Source of the DNA: Deltaproteobacteria bacterium
GTDB taxonomy: Bacteria > Desulfobacterota > Binatia > UBA1149 > SPBQ01
Direction: 5' to 3'
Assembly (NCBI GenBank): GCA_029262375.1
Contig: JAJCZM010000005.1
Span: forward strand, 1-64,000
DNA length: 64,000 bases
The stretch's first letter is position 1. Each line of letters begins with the position of its first letter. The notes under the pieces are model-generated. The model saw nothing but the letters and a program-made list of their open reading frames with translations, did not search any database and was not told where the DNA came from. Made by a program: the position numbers and the translations under genes. Positions 55,875 through 64,000 of this stretch are shown here, piece after piece.

Positions 55875-57716
55875 GTGAAACGCCGCGCGCGCCCGCTCCT
55901 GATCTATGACGGTGCCTGCGACTTCTGTCTGCAATGGGTCACGCGTTGGCGCGAGATGACCGGCGACAAGGTCGAGTACCAACCCTTCCAAGAAGTTGCG
56001 CACTTCTTCCCCGACATTGAACTGGACCGTTTCGAGTCGGCGGTGCAGTTGCTCGATACCGACGAGACACTGTATTCCGGCGCGCATGCGGTCTTCCGTT
56101 TGCTGACGATCAGCGGCAGCAACCGCTGGAGATTCGTCCGTTGGCTCTATGATCGTGTCCCGGCGTTCGCTCGGCTGACCGAGAATACCTACGCATGGGT
56201 TTCCGCGAAACGCGGTTACGCCTCGCGGATTACGCGCGCGCTATGGGCGGACGAACTGCAACGGCCACACTACTTCATCGTGCGCTGGGCGTTCCTGCGT
56301 GGCCTGGCGCTGATTTACTTCGTAGCGATCGCGTCGATATGGCGACAGGTGCAGGGGCTGGTCGGAAGCGAAGGCATTCTCCCGGCGCAGCAAACGCTCG
56401 ATCGTGCCGCGCAGCAGTTCGGCGCGTCGCGCTTTTGGCACTTCCCTACGTTGTTCTGGCTCAACGCGAGCGATGCTGCGCTCAATCTACTATGTTGCTT
56501 GGGTTGCATCTTCGCACTCGGCTTGCTCATGAATCGCAAGCCGCGTTTCTTCGCGATCGGTTGCTGGCTCGTTTACCTGTCGCTGTACACCGTCGGCGGA
56601 GTCTTTCTCAGTTTCCAGTGGGACATTTTGCTGCTCGAGACGGGGTTGCTGGCAATTCTGCTCGCACAGACCGACCTACGCCCTCGCTTCGAAATGGAGA
56701 AGCCCGTCCCTCGCAGCCTAATTTTGTTGCTGCGGTGGTTGCTGTTCCGCGTGATCTTCATGTCCGGCGTCGTCAAGCTCATCAGCGGCGATGCTTCGTG
56801 GTGGAACCTGAGCGCACTGGCGTACCACTACGAATCGCAACCTCTGCCGTTGGCGACCGCTTGGTTCGTTCATCACCTGCCGATGTTCTTCCACTGGATC
56901 GGAGCGCTGTGCGTCCTGGCGATAGAACTTCTACTGCCGTTCCTGATTTTCGCACCGCGCGGCCCGCGCGCGCTCGCAGCCGTGATCTTCGTGTGGTTTC
57001 AGCTGCTGATCATCGCGACCGGCAATTATACTTTCTTCAACTGGCTGACGATCCTGCTTTGCTTGACGCTTCTCGATGACTCTTACTTGTCGCATTTCGT
57101 AAAGCCGCACTATCTCGTGAGTAGGGTGGGCCGACGCTACGCGGCCGAACTCACGCGCCGTGACATCATGATCGGCGGCACGATCGCCGCGTTGCTGATT
57201 GCGTTGTCGAGTGGCCACATGATGGGGCGATTCTTCGGTTACCGGAATCTCCCGACGCCGGTACGCGATGCGATCCTCGTGACGAACCCGCTGCATCTGA
57301 CGAGTTCCTACGGCCTGTTCGCCGTCATGACGAAAGGGCGGCGCGAGATCATCTTCGAAGGCAGCAACGACGGAAAGGAGTGGAAGCCTTACGAGTCACG
57401 TTGGAAGCCCGACCGCATCGACAAGCGGCCTCGGCTCGTGGCTCCCCATCAGCCGAGGTTGGATTGGCAACTGTGGTTCGCGGCGCTATCGGACTACCGC
57501 AGCCAACCCTGGCTGACGGCGACGATGCAGCGATTACTCGAGGGATCGCCTACAGTACTCGACCTGTTCGCCGTCAATCCGTTCGTGGATGAACCACCAC
57601 GCTACGTGCGCGCGATGATCTGGGACTATCGCTTCTCTGAGCCGGACCTATCGAGTCCTAACTGGTGGGTTCGCGAGAACGAACGACCGTACGCCCCCGT
57701 GCTCAGTCGGAAATAA
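55875..57716 (+). CDS. DCC-family thioredoxin-like domain fused to lipase maturation factor-like membrane protein
   Basis: This encodes about 613 aa. The N-terminal DCC domain has LLIYDGACDFCLQW (DxxCxxC) and ends around 120. A long polytopic region follows, typical of lipase maturation factor/HTTM proteins (FLSFQWDILLLETGLLAIL, LLRWLLFRVIFMSGVVKLISGD, FNWLTILLCLTLL), then a soluble C-terminal part (EIIFEGSNDGKEWKPYESRWKP, LDWQLWFAALS). A TACAAT at 55863-55868 lies 6 nt before GTG 55875; an earlier TTG at 55857 is possible. Confidence 0.8.
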   Translation: MKRRARPLLIYDGACDFCLQWVTRWREMTGDKVEYQPFQEVAHFFPDIELDRFESAVQLLDTDETLYSGAHAVFRLLTISGSNRWRFVRWLYDRVPAFARLTENTYAWVSAKRGYASRITRALWADELQRPHYFIVRWAFLRGLALIYFVAIASIWRQVQGLVGSEGILPAQQTLDRAAQQFGASRFWHFPTLFWLNASDAALNLLCCLGCIFALGLLMNRKPRFFAIGCWLVYLSLYTVGGVFLSFQWDILLLETGLLAILLAQTDLRPRFEMEKPVPRSLILLLRWLLFRVIFMSGVVKLISGDASWWNLSALAYHYESQPLPLATAWFVHHLPMFFHWIGALCVLAIELLLPFLIFAPRGPRALAAVIFVWFQLLIIATGNYTFFNWLTILLCLTLLDDSYLSHFVKPHYLVSRVGRRYAAELTRRDIMIGGTIAALLIALSSGHMMGRFFGYRNLPTPVRDAILVTNPLHLTSSYGLFAVMTKGRREIIFEGSNDGKEWKPYESRWKPDRIDKRPRLVAPHQPRLDWQLWFAALSDYRSQPWLTATMQRLLEGSPTVLDLFAVNPFVDEPPRYVRAMIWDYRFSEPDLSSPNWWVRENERPYAPVLSRK

Positions 57717-57816
57717 GATCGCTCTCTGCATTTCTACGTGGCCGGCGCGGGTAACTCAGCCGTTGCTAACCGCCGTGCGCTCGGATAAACGCCGCGGTAG
57801 CAAAGGAGAGTGAACA

Positions 57817-58482
57817 GTGAACATGGATCTCGAGACCGTAGATCATCTATTGACCACGACGCGTTCGGTTCGAAAGCGTCTCGATTTCAGTCGTCCGGTC
57901 GAGCCGGAACTCATCGAGAAGTGCATCGATATTGCGTTCCAATCGCCGACCGGATCGAACATGCAAGGCTGGCGCGTGATGGTCATCACCGACCCCGAAA
58001 AGCGACGCGCCATCGCCGACTACTATCGTGCCGGTTTCAAAGCGTACGCGGCGCCCGATAGCCCGTTTCGGGTCGAGTTGCCCAGTGGCGACCTACGCGC
58101 CGAGCAGCAGGACCGCGTGATCGATTCGGCGACCTATCTCGCCGAGCATCTGCACGAGGCACCCGCATTCGTGTTGTTTCTGATCGAAGGACGCGTTGAG
58201 GAGGGGCCGGTGGTAGCGCAAGCGTCGATCTACGGATCGTTTCTACCGGCGGCCTGGTCGTTCATGCTTGCCGCGCGTGCGCGTGGCTTAGGCTCGGCTT
58301 GGACGACGATCCATCTTTTCTACGAAAAGGAAGTCAGCGAGCTGCTCGGCGTTCCGCCCGAGTTTACCCAGGGCGTGCTGCTGCCCGTCGCGTACTTTAC
58401 CGGGAAGGACTTCAAGCCTGCCAAGCGCATAGACCCGCGTACGCTGACGTCGTGGGAGAGCTGGGGCAACGCACGAAGCTAG
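57817..58482 (+). CDS. Nitroreductase-family flavoprotein
   Basis: This encodes 221 aa. The FMN-binding N-terminal TTTRSVRKRLDFSRPVEPELIEKCIDIAFQSPTGSNMQ and WRVMVITD, and the C-terminal ARARGLGSAWTT with LLGVPPE, define the family. AAAGGAGAGTG precedes the start. Its stop codon shares CTAG with the stop of the convergent crotonase gene (58479-58482). The physiological substrate is not predictable. Confidence 0.88.
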   Translation: MNMDLETVDHLLTTTRSVRKRLDFSRPVEPELIEKCIDIAFQSPTGSNMQGWRVMVITDPEKRRAIADYYRAGFKAYAAPDSPFRVELPSGDLRAEQQDRVIDSATYLAEHLHEAPAFVLFLIEGRVEEGPVVAQASIYGSFLPAAWSFMLAARARGLGSAWTTIHLFYEKEVSELLGVPPEFTQGVLLPVAYFTGKDFKPAKRIDPRTLTSWESWGNARS

Positions 58483-59261
58483 CGTTTTTGAGTCTTGCCG
58501 CGCGCCTGCACGTTGCTGCGGCGCGCGGCGATATCCTCGGGTGACACCGTGCGCGCATGCTCCTTGGAGCGCGCAGACTCCATTGCCACCGCATCGGCGA
58601 AGTTCATCGCGTAGCCGTCGTCGATCACGCGCTTGTAACTGCGCATGACGTCGGGTTCGCACGATGCCATGTCCTGCGCGAGTGCGCGGCAAGCGGGTAG
58701 CAGTTCTTCCGGCGCAACGACTCGGTTGACCAGCCCCCAGCGCTCGGCCTGCTCGGCATCGATATAGTTGCCGGTGAGCGACAGCTCTTTCGCACGACCA
58801 ATCCCGATGAGCCGCGGCAATCGCTGACTCAGGCCCCAGCCGGGAAGGATGCCGACGCGTGCGTGCGTGTCGGCGAATCGAGCGTTGGTTGATGCGATGA
58901 GTAGGTCGCAGGCAAGCGCGATCTCGAATCCGCCAGTCACCGCGACCCCACCGACGGCGCCGATGATTGGTGACGGGTACGCTCCCATCTGTCGCACGAC
59001 GTCGATTTCCGGTGGATCTTCGTCATTGCCGCCGCTGATGCCGGTGACGGAAAGTTCTTTGAGGTCCAGACCCGCTGTGAAAGCGTCTCCCGCGCCAGTG
59101 AGAATGATCACCGGCGGCCGGCGTTGACCGGCCAGTTCGTAGAAAGCGTAGACCAGAGCTTTTCGCAGATCTCGCGACAGCGCGTTCTTGCGCGAAGGAC
59201 GGTTGAGCGTGAGCTCGGCAACGCCGTCGTGTTCATCGACCAGTAGGACGGAATCAGACAT
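58479..59261 (-). CDS. Crotonase-fold protein (enoyl-CoA hydratase family)
   Basis: This encodes 260 aa. LTLNRPSRKNALSRDLRKAL, GDAFTAGLDLKELS and GGVAVTGGFEIALACDLLIAS are typical. The first catalytic Glu (GGFEIALACD) is present; at the second site the sequence FADTHARVGILPGWG has His or Ala instead of Glu. It may still act on CoA thioesters but not as a classical hydratase. The ATG is at 59261. Confidence 0.88.
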   Translation of the reverse strand: MSDSVLLVDEHDGVAELTLNRPSRKNALSRDLRKALVYAFYELAGQRRPPVIILTGAGDAFTAGLDLKELSVTGISGGNDEDPPEIDVVRQMGAYPSPIIGAVGGVAVTGGFEIALACDLLIASTNARFADTHARVGILPGWGLSQRLPRLIGIGRAKELSLTGNYIDAEQAERWGLVNRVVAPEELLPACRALAQDMASCEPDVMRSYKRVIDDGYAMNFADAVAMESARSKEHARTVSPEDIAARRSNVQARGKTQKR

Positions 59262-59361
59262 GTGGACCTCCCCAGGCGAGCGATGCTAACGAAGTACTGC
59301 GTTTGCTACCAGCGTGTACCTTCCTCTGCTGCTTGTCTGCGAGCCAGCCGCCCTTCATTGT

Positions 59362-59916
59362 GTGGGGGTGGCTCCGGCGAACATTCCAAAGAACTTCGTC
59401 AAGCGCGTTCCCGAAGGCGACGAGCGCGAGCGGCTCGTCTGCGAGCAGTGCGATTTCATTCACTACGACAATCCACGAATCATCGTCGGGGCCGTGTGCA
59501 CTTGGCAGGGGCGCTATTTGATGTGCAAGCGTGCGATCGAGCCGCGCAAGGGGTTCTGGACGCTGCCCGCAGGGTTCATGGAAGTGGGGGAGCCGGCGGC
59601 AGATGGCGCGGCCCGCGAAGCTTGGGAAGAGGCGAGGGTGAAGCTCGAGATCGACGGACTTCTTGCCATCTACGATGTGCTGCACGTCGGTCAGGTGCAG
59701 CTGATCTATCGCGCGCGGCTACGCACGCCCGAGTATGCGGCGGGCCCTGAGAGTCTCGAGGTCGCGCTGTACGACTGGGACGATATCCCGTGGGACAACC
59801 TCGCGTTCCCGACGGTGCGTTGGGCGCTCGAGGCTCATCGCGAACTGGGCGACCGGCCGCTGGCGGCACCGTTTACCAATCCCGATCGAGATCTCGGCGG
59901 CTCTTCGCCCGAATAA
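59362..59916 (+). CDS. NUDIX hydrolase with degenerate zinc ribbon
   Basis: This encodes about 184 aa. The NUDIX box reads GFMEVGEPAADGAAREAWEEA, one residue of spacing normal, followed by VKLEIDGLLAIYDV. Upstream, RVPEGDERERLVCEQCDFIHYDNPRIIVGAV is the zinc-ribbon part of this family; the second Cys pair (CEQC) is present, but the usual first pair is missing (IPKNFVKRV). GTG 59362 or 59368 may start it. The substrate is unknown, perhaps an ADP-ribose-type or NAD-like compound. Confidence 0.82.
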   Translation: MGVAPANIPKNFVKRVPEGDERERLVCEQCDFIHYDNPRIIVGAVCTWQGRYLMCKRAIEPRKGFWTLPAGFMEVGEPAADGAAREAWEEARVKLEIDGLLAIYDVLHVGQVQLIYRARLRTPEYAAGPESLEVALYDWDDIPWDNLAFPTVRWALEAHRELGDRPLAAPFTNPDRDLGGSSPE

Positions 59917-59979
59917 ATCGTCTATCGAGCGCAAAGCGGTTGAACCGCGAGCCCCGGACCCGGAACATGTCTGGTACTC

Positions 59980-61341
59980 GTGATGCTTCATCGTCTGTCT
60001 GAGTTCTGGCGCGTCTATCTAGAACGACGTGTTCTCTCTGTGTTCGTCCTCGGTTTTTCCAGCGGGCTGCCTCTGGCGCTCACGTTCGGGACCCTGACTT
60101 TCTGGTTGAAAGAAGAGGGGCTCACCAACACGAGCATCGGACTGTTCGCATCCGTTGGCACTCCGTATTCGCTCAAGTTCCTGTGGGCACCGCTCATGGA
60201 CCGGACACTGGCACCGTTTTTCGGCAAGCGCCTCGGGCGCCGCCGCGGTTGGCTCGTGACGACTCAGCTCATTTTGATGGGGGCGATCGTCGCGTTGGGC
60301 AGCACGCAGCCGGGCGTGAATGCGCAGCTGACCGCGCTACTCGCCGTCGTCGTGGCTGTCTGTTCGGCAAGCCAGGACATCGTCATCGATGCCTATCGCG
60401 TTGATATCCTCGACGACGATCAGCAAGCTGCCGGCGCCGCGGCAGTCGTCTTCGGTTACCGTATCGGCATGCTCGTCTCGGGGGCAGGCGCGCTGTTCTT
60501 GGCTAGCTACTTAGGCTGGTTCGAAGTCTACGCGATCATGGCGGGCCTGGTGACGATCGGCTTGGCCGCTGTTCTTCTCGGTCGCGAGCCCGAGTTTGTG
60601 GCTACCGCAGAGAGTCTCGCGCTAGAGCAGCGCGCAGATGCGTACATGGCCAAGCGGCCCCATCTGCGAGGATCAACGGGAAGAGCGATCGCGTGGCTTT
60701 ACGGGTCTGTCGTATGTCCGTTCGCTGAGTTTCTGACGCGCTACGGACGAATGGCGGCAGCGATTCTGCTCTTCGTGGTGCTCTACAAGTTCGGAGACAC
60801 GCTGGCAGGCGTCATGACGAGCCCCTTCCTGCTCGAAACCGGGTTTACGAAGACGGAGATTGCGACCGTGAGTAAGACGTACGGGTTGGTGGCATCGCTG
60901 GCCGGATTCGCGGTCGGCGGTAGCCTGATGAGTCGCGTGGGAATGATTCGGTCACTATGGATCTGCGGCATTTTGCAGTTGCTGACGAACTTCGTCTTCG
61001 CGCTGCAAGCCATCGTTGGCCATGACCTGGTGATGCTGTCGGTGACGATCGGGTTTGAAAATCTTGCCGGTGGGATGGGGACGGCCGCCTTCGTCGGTTA
61101 CCTGAGTAGCTTGTGTAATGCCTCGTACACGGCGACGCAGTACGCATTGCTCAGTTCGTTGTTCGCCGTACCGCGAACGTTACTGAGTACCTCTGCCGGC
61201 TGGCTGGCAGATCAGATGAATTGGATCGAGTTCTTTTCGCTAACGGCCGCGGCAGCGATACCTGGACTCATTCTGCTGGCTTTGTTGTCGCGACACTCTG
61301 CTGCGTTCGTCGCAGCGCGGGAGCCGGAACCCGCCGCCTAG
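59980..61341 (+). CDS. ampG: MFS permease, AmpG-like muropeptide transporter
   Basis: This encodes 453 aa with about 12 to 14 hydrophobic segments. AmpG marks: LGFSSGLPLALTFGTLTFWL, SIGLFASVGTPYSLKFLWAPLMDR, GRRRGWLVTTQL, SQDIVIDAYRVDIL and, in the second half, NLAGGMGTAAFVGYLSSLCN and TATQYALLSSLFAVPRTL. Such permeases import anhydromuropeptides for cell-wall recycling. The gene follows the NUDIX gene by 63 bp. Confidence 0.88.
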   Translation: MMLHRLSEFWRVYLERRVLSVFVLGFSSGLPLALTFGTLTFWLKEEGLTNTSIGLFASVGTPYSLKFLWAPLMDRTLAPFFGKRLGRRRGWLVTTQLILMGAIVALGSTQPGVNAQLTALLAVVVAVCSASQDIVIDAYRVDILDDDQQAAGAAAVVFGYRIGMLVSGAGALFLASYLGWFEVYAIMAGLVTIGLAAVLLGREPEFVATAESLALEQRADAYMAKRPHLRGSTGRAIAWLYGSVVCPFAEFLTRYGRMAAAILLFVVLYKFGDTLAGVMTSPFLLETGFTKTEIATVSKTYGLVASLAGFAVGGSLMSRVGMIRSLWICGILQLLTNFVFALQAIVGHDLVMLSVTIGFENLAGGMGTAAFVGYLSSLCNASYTATQYALLSSLFAVPRTLLSTSAGWLADQMNWIEFFSLTAAAAIPGLILLALLSRHSAAFVAAREPEPAA

Positions 61342-61368
61342 CTGTCCACGCGCGTCTACCGCCGCAGG

Positions 61369-61761
61369 TTAGGCGCCCGGAGAGGTCGCTACGACCTCGT
61401 CTAGCTCGTCTACGAAATAGCCCGAATTTCCGAATGCATCGTCGCAGGCTTCTTGCGTGATGGTGTGACCCGGGGCGATGCGGATGACGGCTTGCTTCTT
61501 GTCGAAATCGACCTCGACCGACTCGACGCCGTGAATCGTGCGCAGCGCTTCGGCAACGCGTGGTGCGCAACCGGTGGGGCAGGTCATGCCCTCGACGTGT
61601 GCGACGTAGGTTTTACCCATCGTTGCGTCCGCGAGATCGATCACGACCTCAGCTTCACCGTGGTGGGGGTGGGCTTCACTGGTGGTAGCGACAGTAAGCA
61701 GTGTGCACACTCCGAGAGCGGTTACGGCCACTGCGAGCCAAAGAATACGCGACGTGTTCAT
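61369..61761 (-). CDS. Secreted heavy-metal-associated (HMA) domain protein
   Basis: This encodes 130 aa. A signal peptide ends around SEA, followed by HPHHGEA. The HMA fold has the metal motif GMTCPTGCAPRV, where the two Cys are separated by three residues (CPTGC) rather than the usual two, then VAEALRTIHGVESVEVDF. The variant spacing occurs in other periplasmic HMA proteins. It presumably binds copper, zinc or mercury outside the cytoplasm. Confidence 0.82.
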   Translation of the reverse strand: MNTSRILWLAVAVTALGVCTLLTVATTSEAHPHHGEAEVVIDLADATMGKTYVAHVEGMTCPTGCAPRVAEALRTIHGVESVEVDFDKKQAVIRIAPGHTITQEACDDAFGNSGYFVDELDEVVATSPGA

Positions 61762-61869
61762 GCCGTCAGAATGCGGCGAACCGGCCCGGGACGCAACCTT
61801 GCCGCTTCGATTCTCGCGGGGCGTCGTGTACGAAAAGGGGTCGGTCGTCGTGTCGGCGAAGGAGTCCCA

Positions 61870-62664
61870 ATGGGCAGTTTGACGGGAAAAGTCGCGCTGG
61901 TAACCGGCGCAGCATCGGGGATCGGACTGGCTTGCGCCGAGCGTTTTGCCGCCGATGGCGCAACCGTCGTAGGGATGGACCTGTCGGAGGTAGACGCGGC
62001 GTCTTGGGCGCGCGTGAACGAACTAGCCTCGGCGACCGCGTTCCACACCGGTGACGTTGTCGATGAATCGCGTGTCGCATCGATCGTTGCCGACACTGTT
62101 CGCCGTTTCGATGGTCTCGACATCCTCGTCAATGCTGCCGGGGTAGCGGGCGGCGGTGCCGTTCACATGGTCAGCGCCGACGAGTGGGATCGTACGATCG
62201 ACATCAACCTCAAGGGTACTTTCCTGTGTGCCAAGTACGCGCTCGAGCCGATGCTGGAGCGCGGCGGTGGCAGTATCATCAACATTGCCAGCGTTGAGGG
62301 CATGGAAGGGACCGAAGGCGGCAGCTCCTACAACGCCTCCAAAGGCGGGGTGATCCTTTTGACCAAGAACATGGCTATCGACTACGGTCGGCGCGGGATT
62401 CGAGTGAACGCCATCTGCCCAGGTTTCATCGATACGCCTCTACTACGCTCTGTGTTCAACGGCGAGGGCATGCAGGACTTTCTCGACAAGGTCATCGACG
62501 CGCATCAGCTGGGACGGCTCGGAAAGCCGTCGGAGATCGCATCGGCTGCGTCGTTCCTGGCCGGCGACGACGCGTCGTTCATCACCGGCCATTCGCTCGT
62601 CGTTGACGGCGGCTTCCATGCCGGCAAGCGCTTCGGATTCTCGAAGATGATGGGGCTCGAGTAG
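61870..62664 (+). CDS. Short-chain dehydrogenase/reductase (SDR)
   Basis: This 264-aa classical SDR shows VTGAASGIG, VNAAGVAGG, ASVEGMEGT and YNASKGG (Tyr-x-x-x-Lys), with PGFIDTPLL after it and ITGHSLVVDGG near the end. The ATG at 61870 with AAGGAG upstream replaces a longer frame reaching back to 61453. Substrate is unknown, and the gene precedes the agmatine pathway by 30 bp. Confidence 0.88.
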   Translation: MGSLTGKVALVTGAASGIGLACAERFAADGATVVGMDLSEVDAASWARVNELASATAFHTGDVVDESRVASIVADTVRRFDGLDILVNAAGVAGGGAVHMVSADEWDRTIDINLKGTFLCAKYALEPMLERGGGSIINIASVEGMEGTEGGSSYNASKGGVILLTKNMAIDYGRRGIRVNAICPGFIDTPLLRSVFNGEGMQDFLDKVIDAHQLGRLGKPSEIASAASFLAGDDASFITGHSLVVDGGFHAGKRFGFSKMMGLE

Positions 62665-62694
62665 CGGCCCGGCCGCACCGAGACGACCGACACC

Positions 62695-63726
62695 TTGTCA
62701 CTTTCCAACGACAGCGGTGATAGCCTGCGAGACGGTCTGCAGGCAACGATGCCCGCAGAATGGGAACCGCATCGTGCCGCATGGCTGGCGTGGCCGCACG
62801 ATAAGCAATTATGGGGCCCTGAGATCGCTCGCGTCGTGGATGAGTTCGTCGCGCTCTGTAAAATCATCGCGAGCGACGGCAACGAACGTGTAGAACTCCT
62901 GGTGCACGAATCGAGCGACGCGACGATCGTGCGAGAGATTTTCGACGGCTACCGCGTCGAGATTCATCGCGCGCGCTACGGCGATATCTGGCTTCGCGAT
63001 ACGGCCCCGGTATTTGTGCGTCGCGGTGCCGAGCTCGCTGCCGTGGCCTTCCAGTTCAACGGTTGGGGCAGGAAGTACGAACTCGACGGCGATACCGAGG
63101 TTGCGACGACGGTGGCTGGTCTCGCTGGAGCGTCGCTGCATCGACTGCCTTGGGTCGGTGAAGGGGGCGCGTTCGAAATGAACGGCGCGGGCCTGTGTCT
63201 GGCGTCGCGCGCGTGCATTCTTTCGCCGTCGAGAAATCCGGACCTGAGCGAGATCGATATCGAGCGTTCGTTGCGGGACGCTTTCGGTGTGGAGCGTGTC
63301 GTCTGGTTCGATCCGATCTTGATGGGCGATCATACCGATGGCCACGTCGATACACTCGCGCGTTTCGTCTCGCGCGACACCGTCGTGTGCGCGCGGTCGA
63401 GTGCGCATGACGGACCGAATGCGTCGGCGTTGCGCGAAACGCGCGAGACCTTACAAGCAGTCGGTGGGTTGACGGTCGTGACGGTGCCGTCACCGGGCGC
63501 GGTGACGGGCGACGACGGATCGCTGCTGCCGGCTTCCTATCTGAATTTCTACATCGCGAACGACGCCGTGGTCGTGCCTACCTATGGGACCGAGTTCGAT
63601 GACCAGGCCGTCGCCGTGCTCAGTGGCTGTTTTCCCGAGCGACGTGTCGTCGGTTCGTCGGCACGAGCCATTCTCGACGGCGGCGGGGCATTTCACTGCA
63701 TCACGCAGCAGGAGCCGCGAGTATGA
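62695..63726 (+). CDS. aguA: Agmatine deiminase
   Basis: This 343-aa protein of the peptidyl-arginine-deiminase-like fold makes N-carbamoylputrescine from agmatine. Characteristic motifs are MPAEWEPHRAAWLAWPHD, YGDIWLRDTAPVFV, EGGAFEMNGAG, GDHTDGHVDTLARF and the C-terminal GGAFHCITQQEP with nucleophile Cys335. TTG 62695 starts it. The stop overlaps the amidase gene as ATGA. Confidence 0.95.
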   Translation: MSLSNDSGDSLRDGLQATMPAEWEPHRAAWLAWPHDKQLWGPEIARVVDEFVALCKIIASDGNERVELLVHESSDATIVREIFDGYRVEIHRARYGDIWLRDTAPVFVRRGAELAAVAFQFNGWGRKYELDGDTEVATTVAGLAGASLHRLPWVGEGGAFEMNGAGLCLASRACILSPSRNPDLSEIDIERSLRDAFGVERVVWFDPILMGDHTDGHVDTLARFVSRDTVVCARSSAHDGPNASALRETRETLQAVGGLTVVTVPSPGAVTGDDGSLLPASYLNFYIANDAVVVPTYGTEFDDQAVAVLSGCFPERRVVGSSARAILDGGGAFHCITQQEPRV

Positions 63727-64000
63727 GCGAACGCGTACGGATCGCCATCGTGCAGGCTGCGCTGCCCGGTGAGCGCGACGACAACCTGGCACTAGTGGAG
63801 CAGCTGATACGTGCCGCGGCGAGCGATGGCGCGAACATCGTTGTACTCCCCGAGCTCTTCGATGGCCCGTATTTTCCGCGCACCCGCGACCGCGCGCATC
63901 ACGAGCGTGCGTTGCCGCTCGACGGGCACCCGACCGTTGCTCACATGCAGTCGCTGGCGGCCGAGTTGGGAGTGGTTGTGCCGGTGTCGTTCTACGAGCG
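63723..64000 (+). CDS. aguB: N-carbamoylputrescine amidase, 5' part (cut by window end)
   Basis: The first 92 residues of a nitrilase-superfamily amidase are present. RIAIVQAALPGERDDNLALVEQLIRAA and ANIVVLPELFDGPYFP contain the catalytic Glu (PELF). The partner residues Lys and Cys lie beyond the window. Coupled to aguA by ATGA, it would complete putrescine synthesis from agmatine. Confidence 0.92.
   Translation, partial: MSERVRIAIVQAALPGERDDNLALVEQLIRAAASDGANIVVLPELFDGPYFPRTRDRAHHERALPLDGHPTVAHMQSLAAELGVVVPVSFYE

Overview
This is a GC-rich window from a Gram-negative, apparently aerobic bacterium. The signs are outer-membrane proteins, lipoproteins, a band-7 (SPFH) operon, AmpG, two crotonases and a rubrerythrin operon. 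Several secreted Cys-rich proteins carry dockerin or CGNG-type modules, as is common in uncultured deltaproteobacterial-grade lineages (Myxococcota, Binatota and relatives). That placement is an inference; no rRNA is present.

Layout. (1) 1-11014 is a mobile or decayed zone. It holds the tail of an integrase-type transposase, a YfiR-like gene, a broken IS110 transposase, a complete IS21-family element (2305-4728) that removed the start of a phage-type large terminase gene, and two tandem copies of a DUF2924 + serine recombinase module. It stops just short of a tRNA-Ser(GGA) at 11307-11394. (2) 11570-15588 is core genome: dnaX-ebfC-recR and an M42-like peptidase. (3) 15682-18642 is a peroxide or iron stress operon: Fur-family regulator under its own operator, rubrerythrin, leaky terminator, double 4Fe-4S CCG protein, DUF3501. 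(4) 18777-19478 is a HigBA-like toxin-antitoxin unit with a perfect palindromic operator and a strong terminator. (5) 19585-23444, minus strand, holds a fold-III PLP decarboxylase, an ATP-grasp ligase and a FemAB/GNAT-like acyltransferase, followed by gltB-gltD and a divergent Lrp/AsnC regulator (23593-30412). (6) 30437-35360 holds envelope genes and a ThDP enzyme. (7) 35436-37160 is a cobalamin riboswitch that controls a secreted beta-propeller protein. (8) 37200-44530, minus strand, is one tight seven-gene operon: SDR, a permease fused to an SPFH domain, two more SPFH proteins, and ZnuA, ZnuC, ZnuB. (9) 44706-55634 holds large secreted Cys-rich or dockerin proteins, two tandem Mrp-type Fe-S carriers that split the HCF101 domain set, a crotonase, a dienelactone hydrolase, a metalloprotease, a YjbQ remnant and a Rieske protein. 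(10) 55875-64000 is mostly housekeeping metabolism: a DCC/lipase-maturation-factor fusion, nitroreductase, crotonase, NUDIX, AmpG, an HMA protein, SDR, and agmatine deiminase with N-carbamoylputrescine amidase (putrescine synthesis), cut by the window end.

The most unusual items are the permease-SPFH fusion in a metal-transport operon, the B12 riboswitch in front of a secreted propeller of unknown function, the paired DUF2924-recombinase modules, the split HCF101-like Mrp pair, and the covarying triple hairpin upstream of a secreted dockerin gene. All readings come from inspecting sequence and translations by eye; no database search was run.
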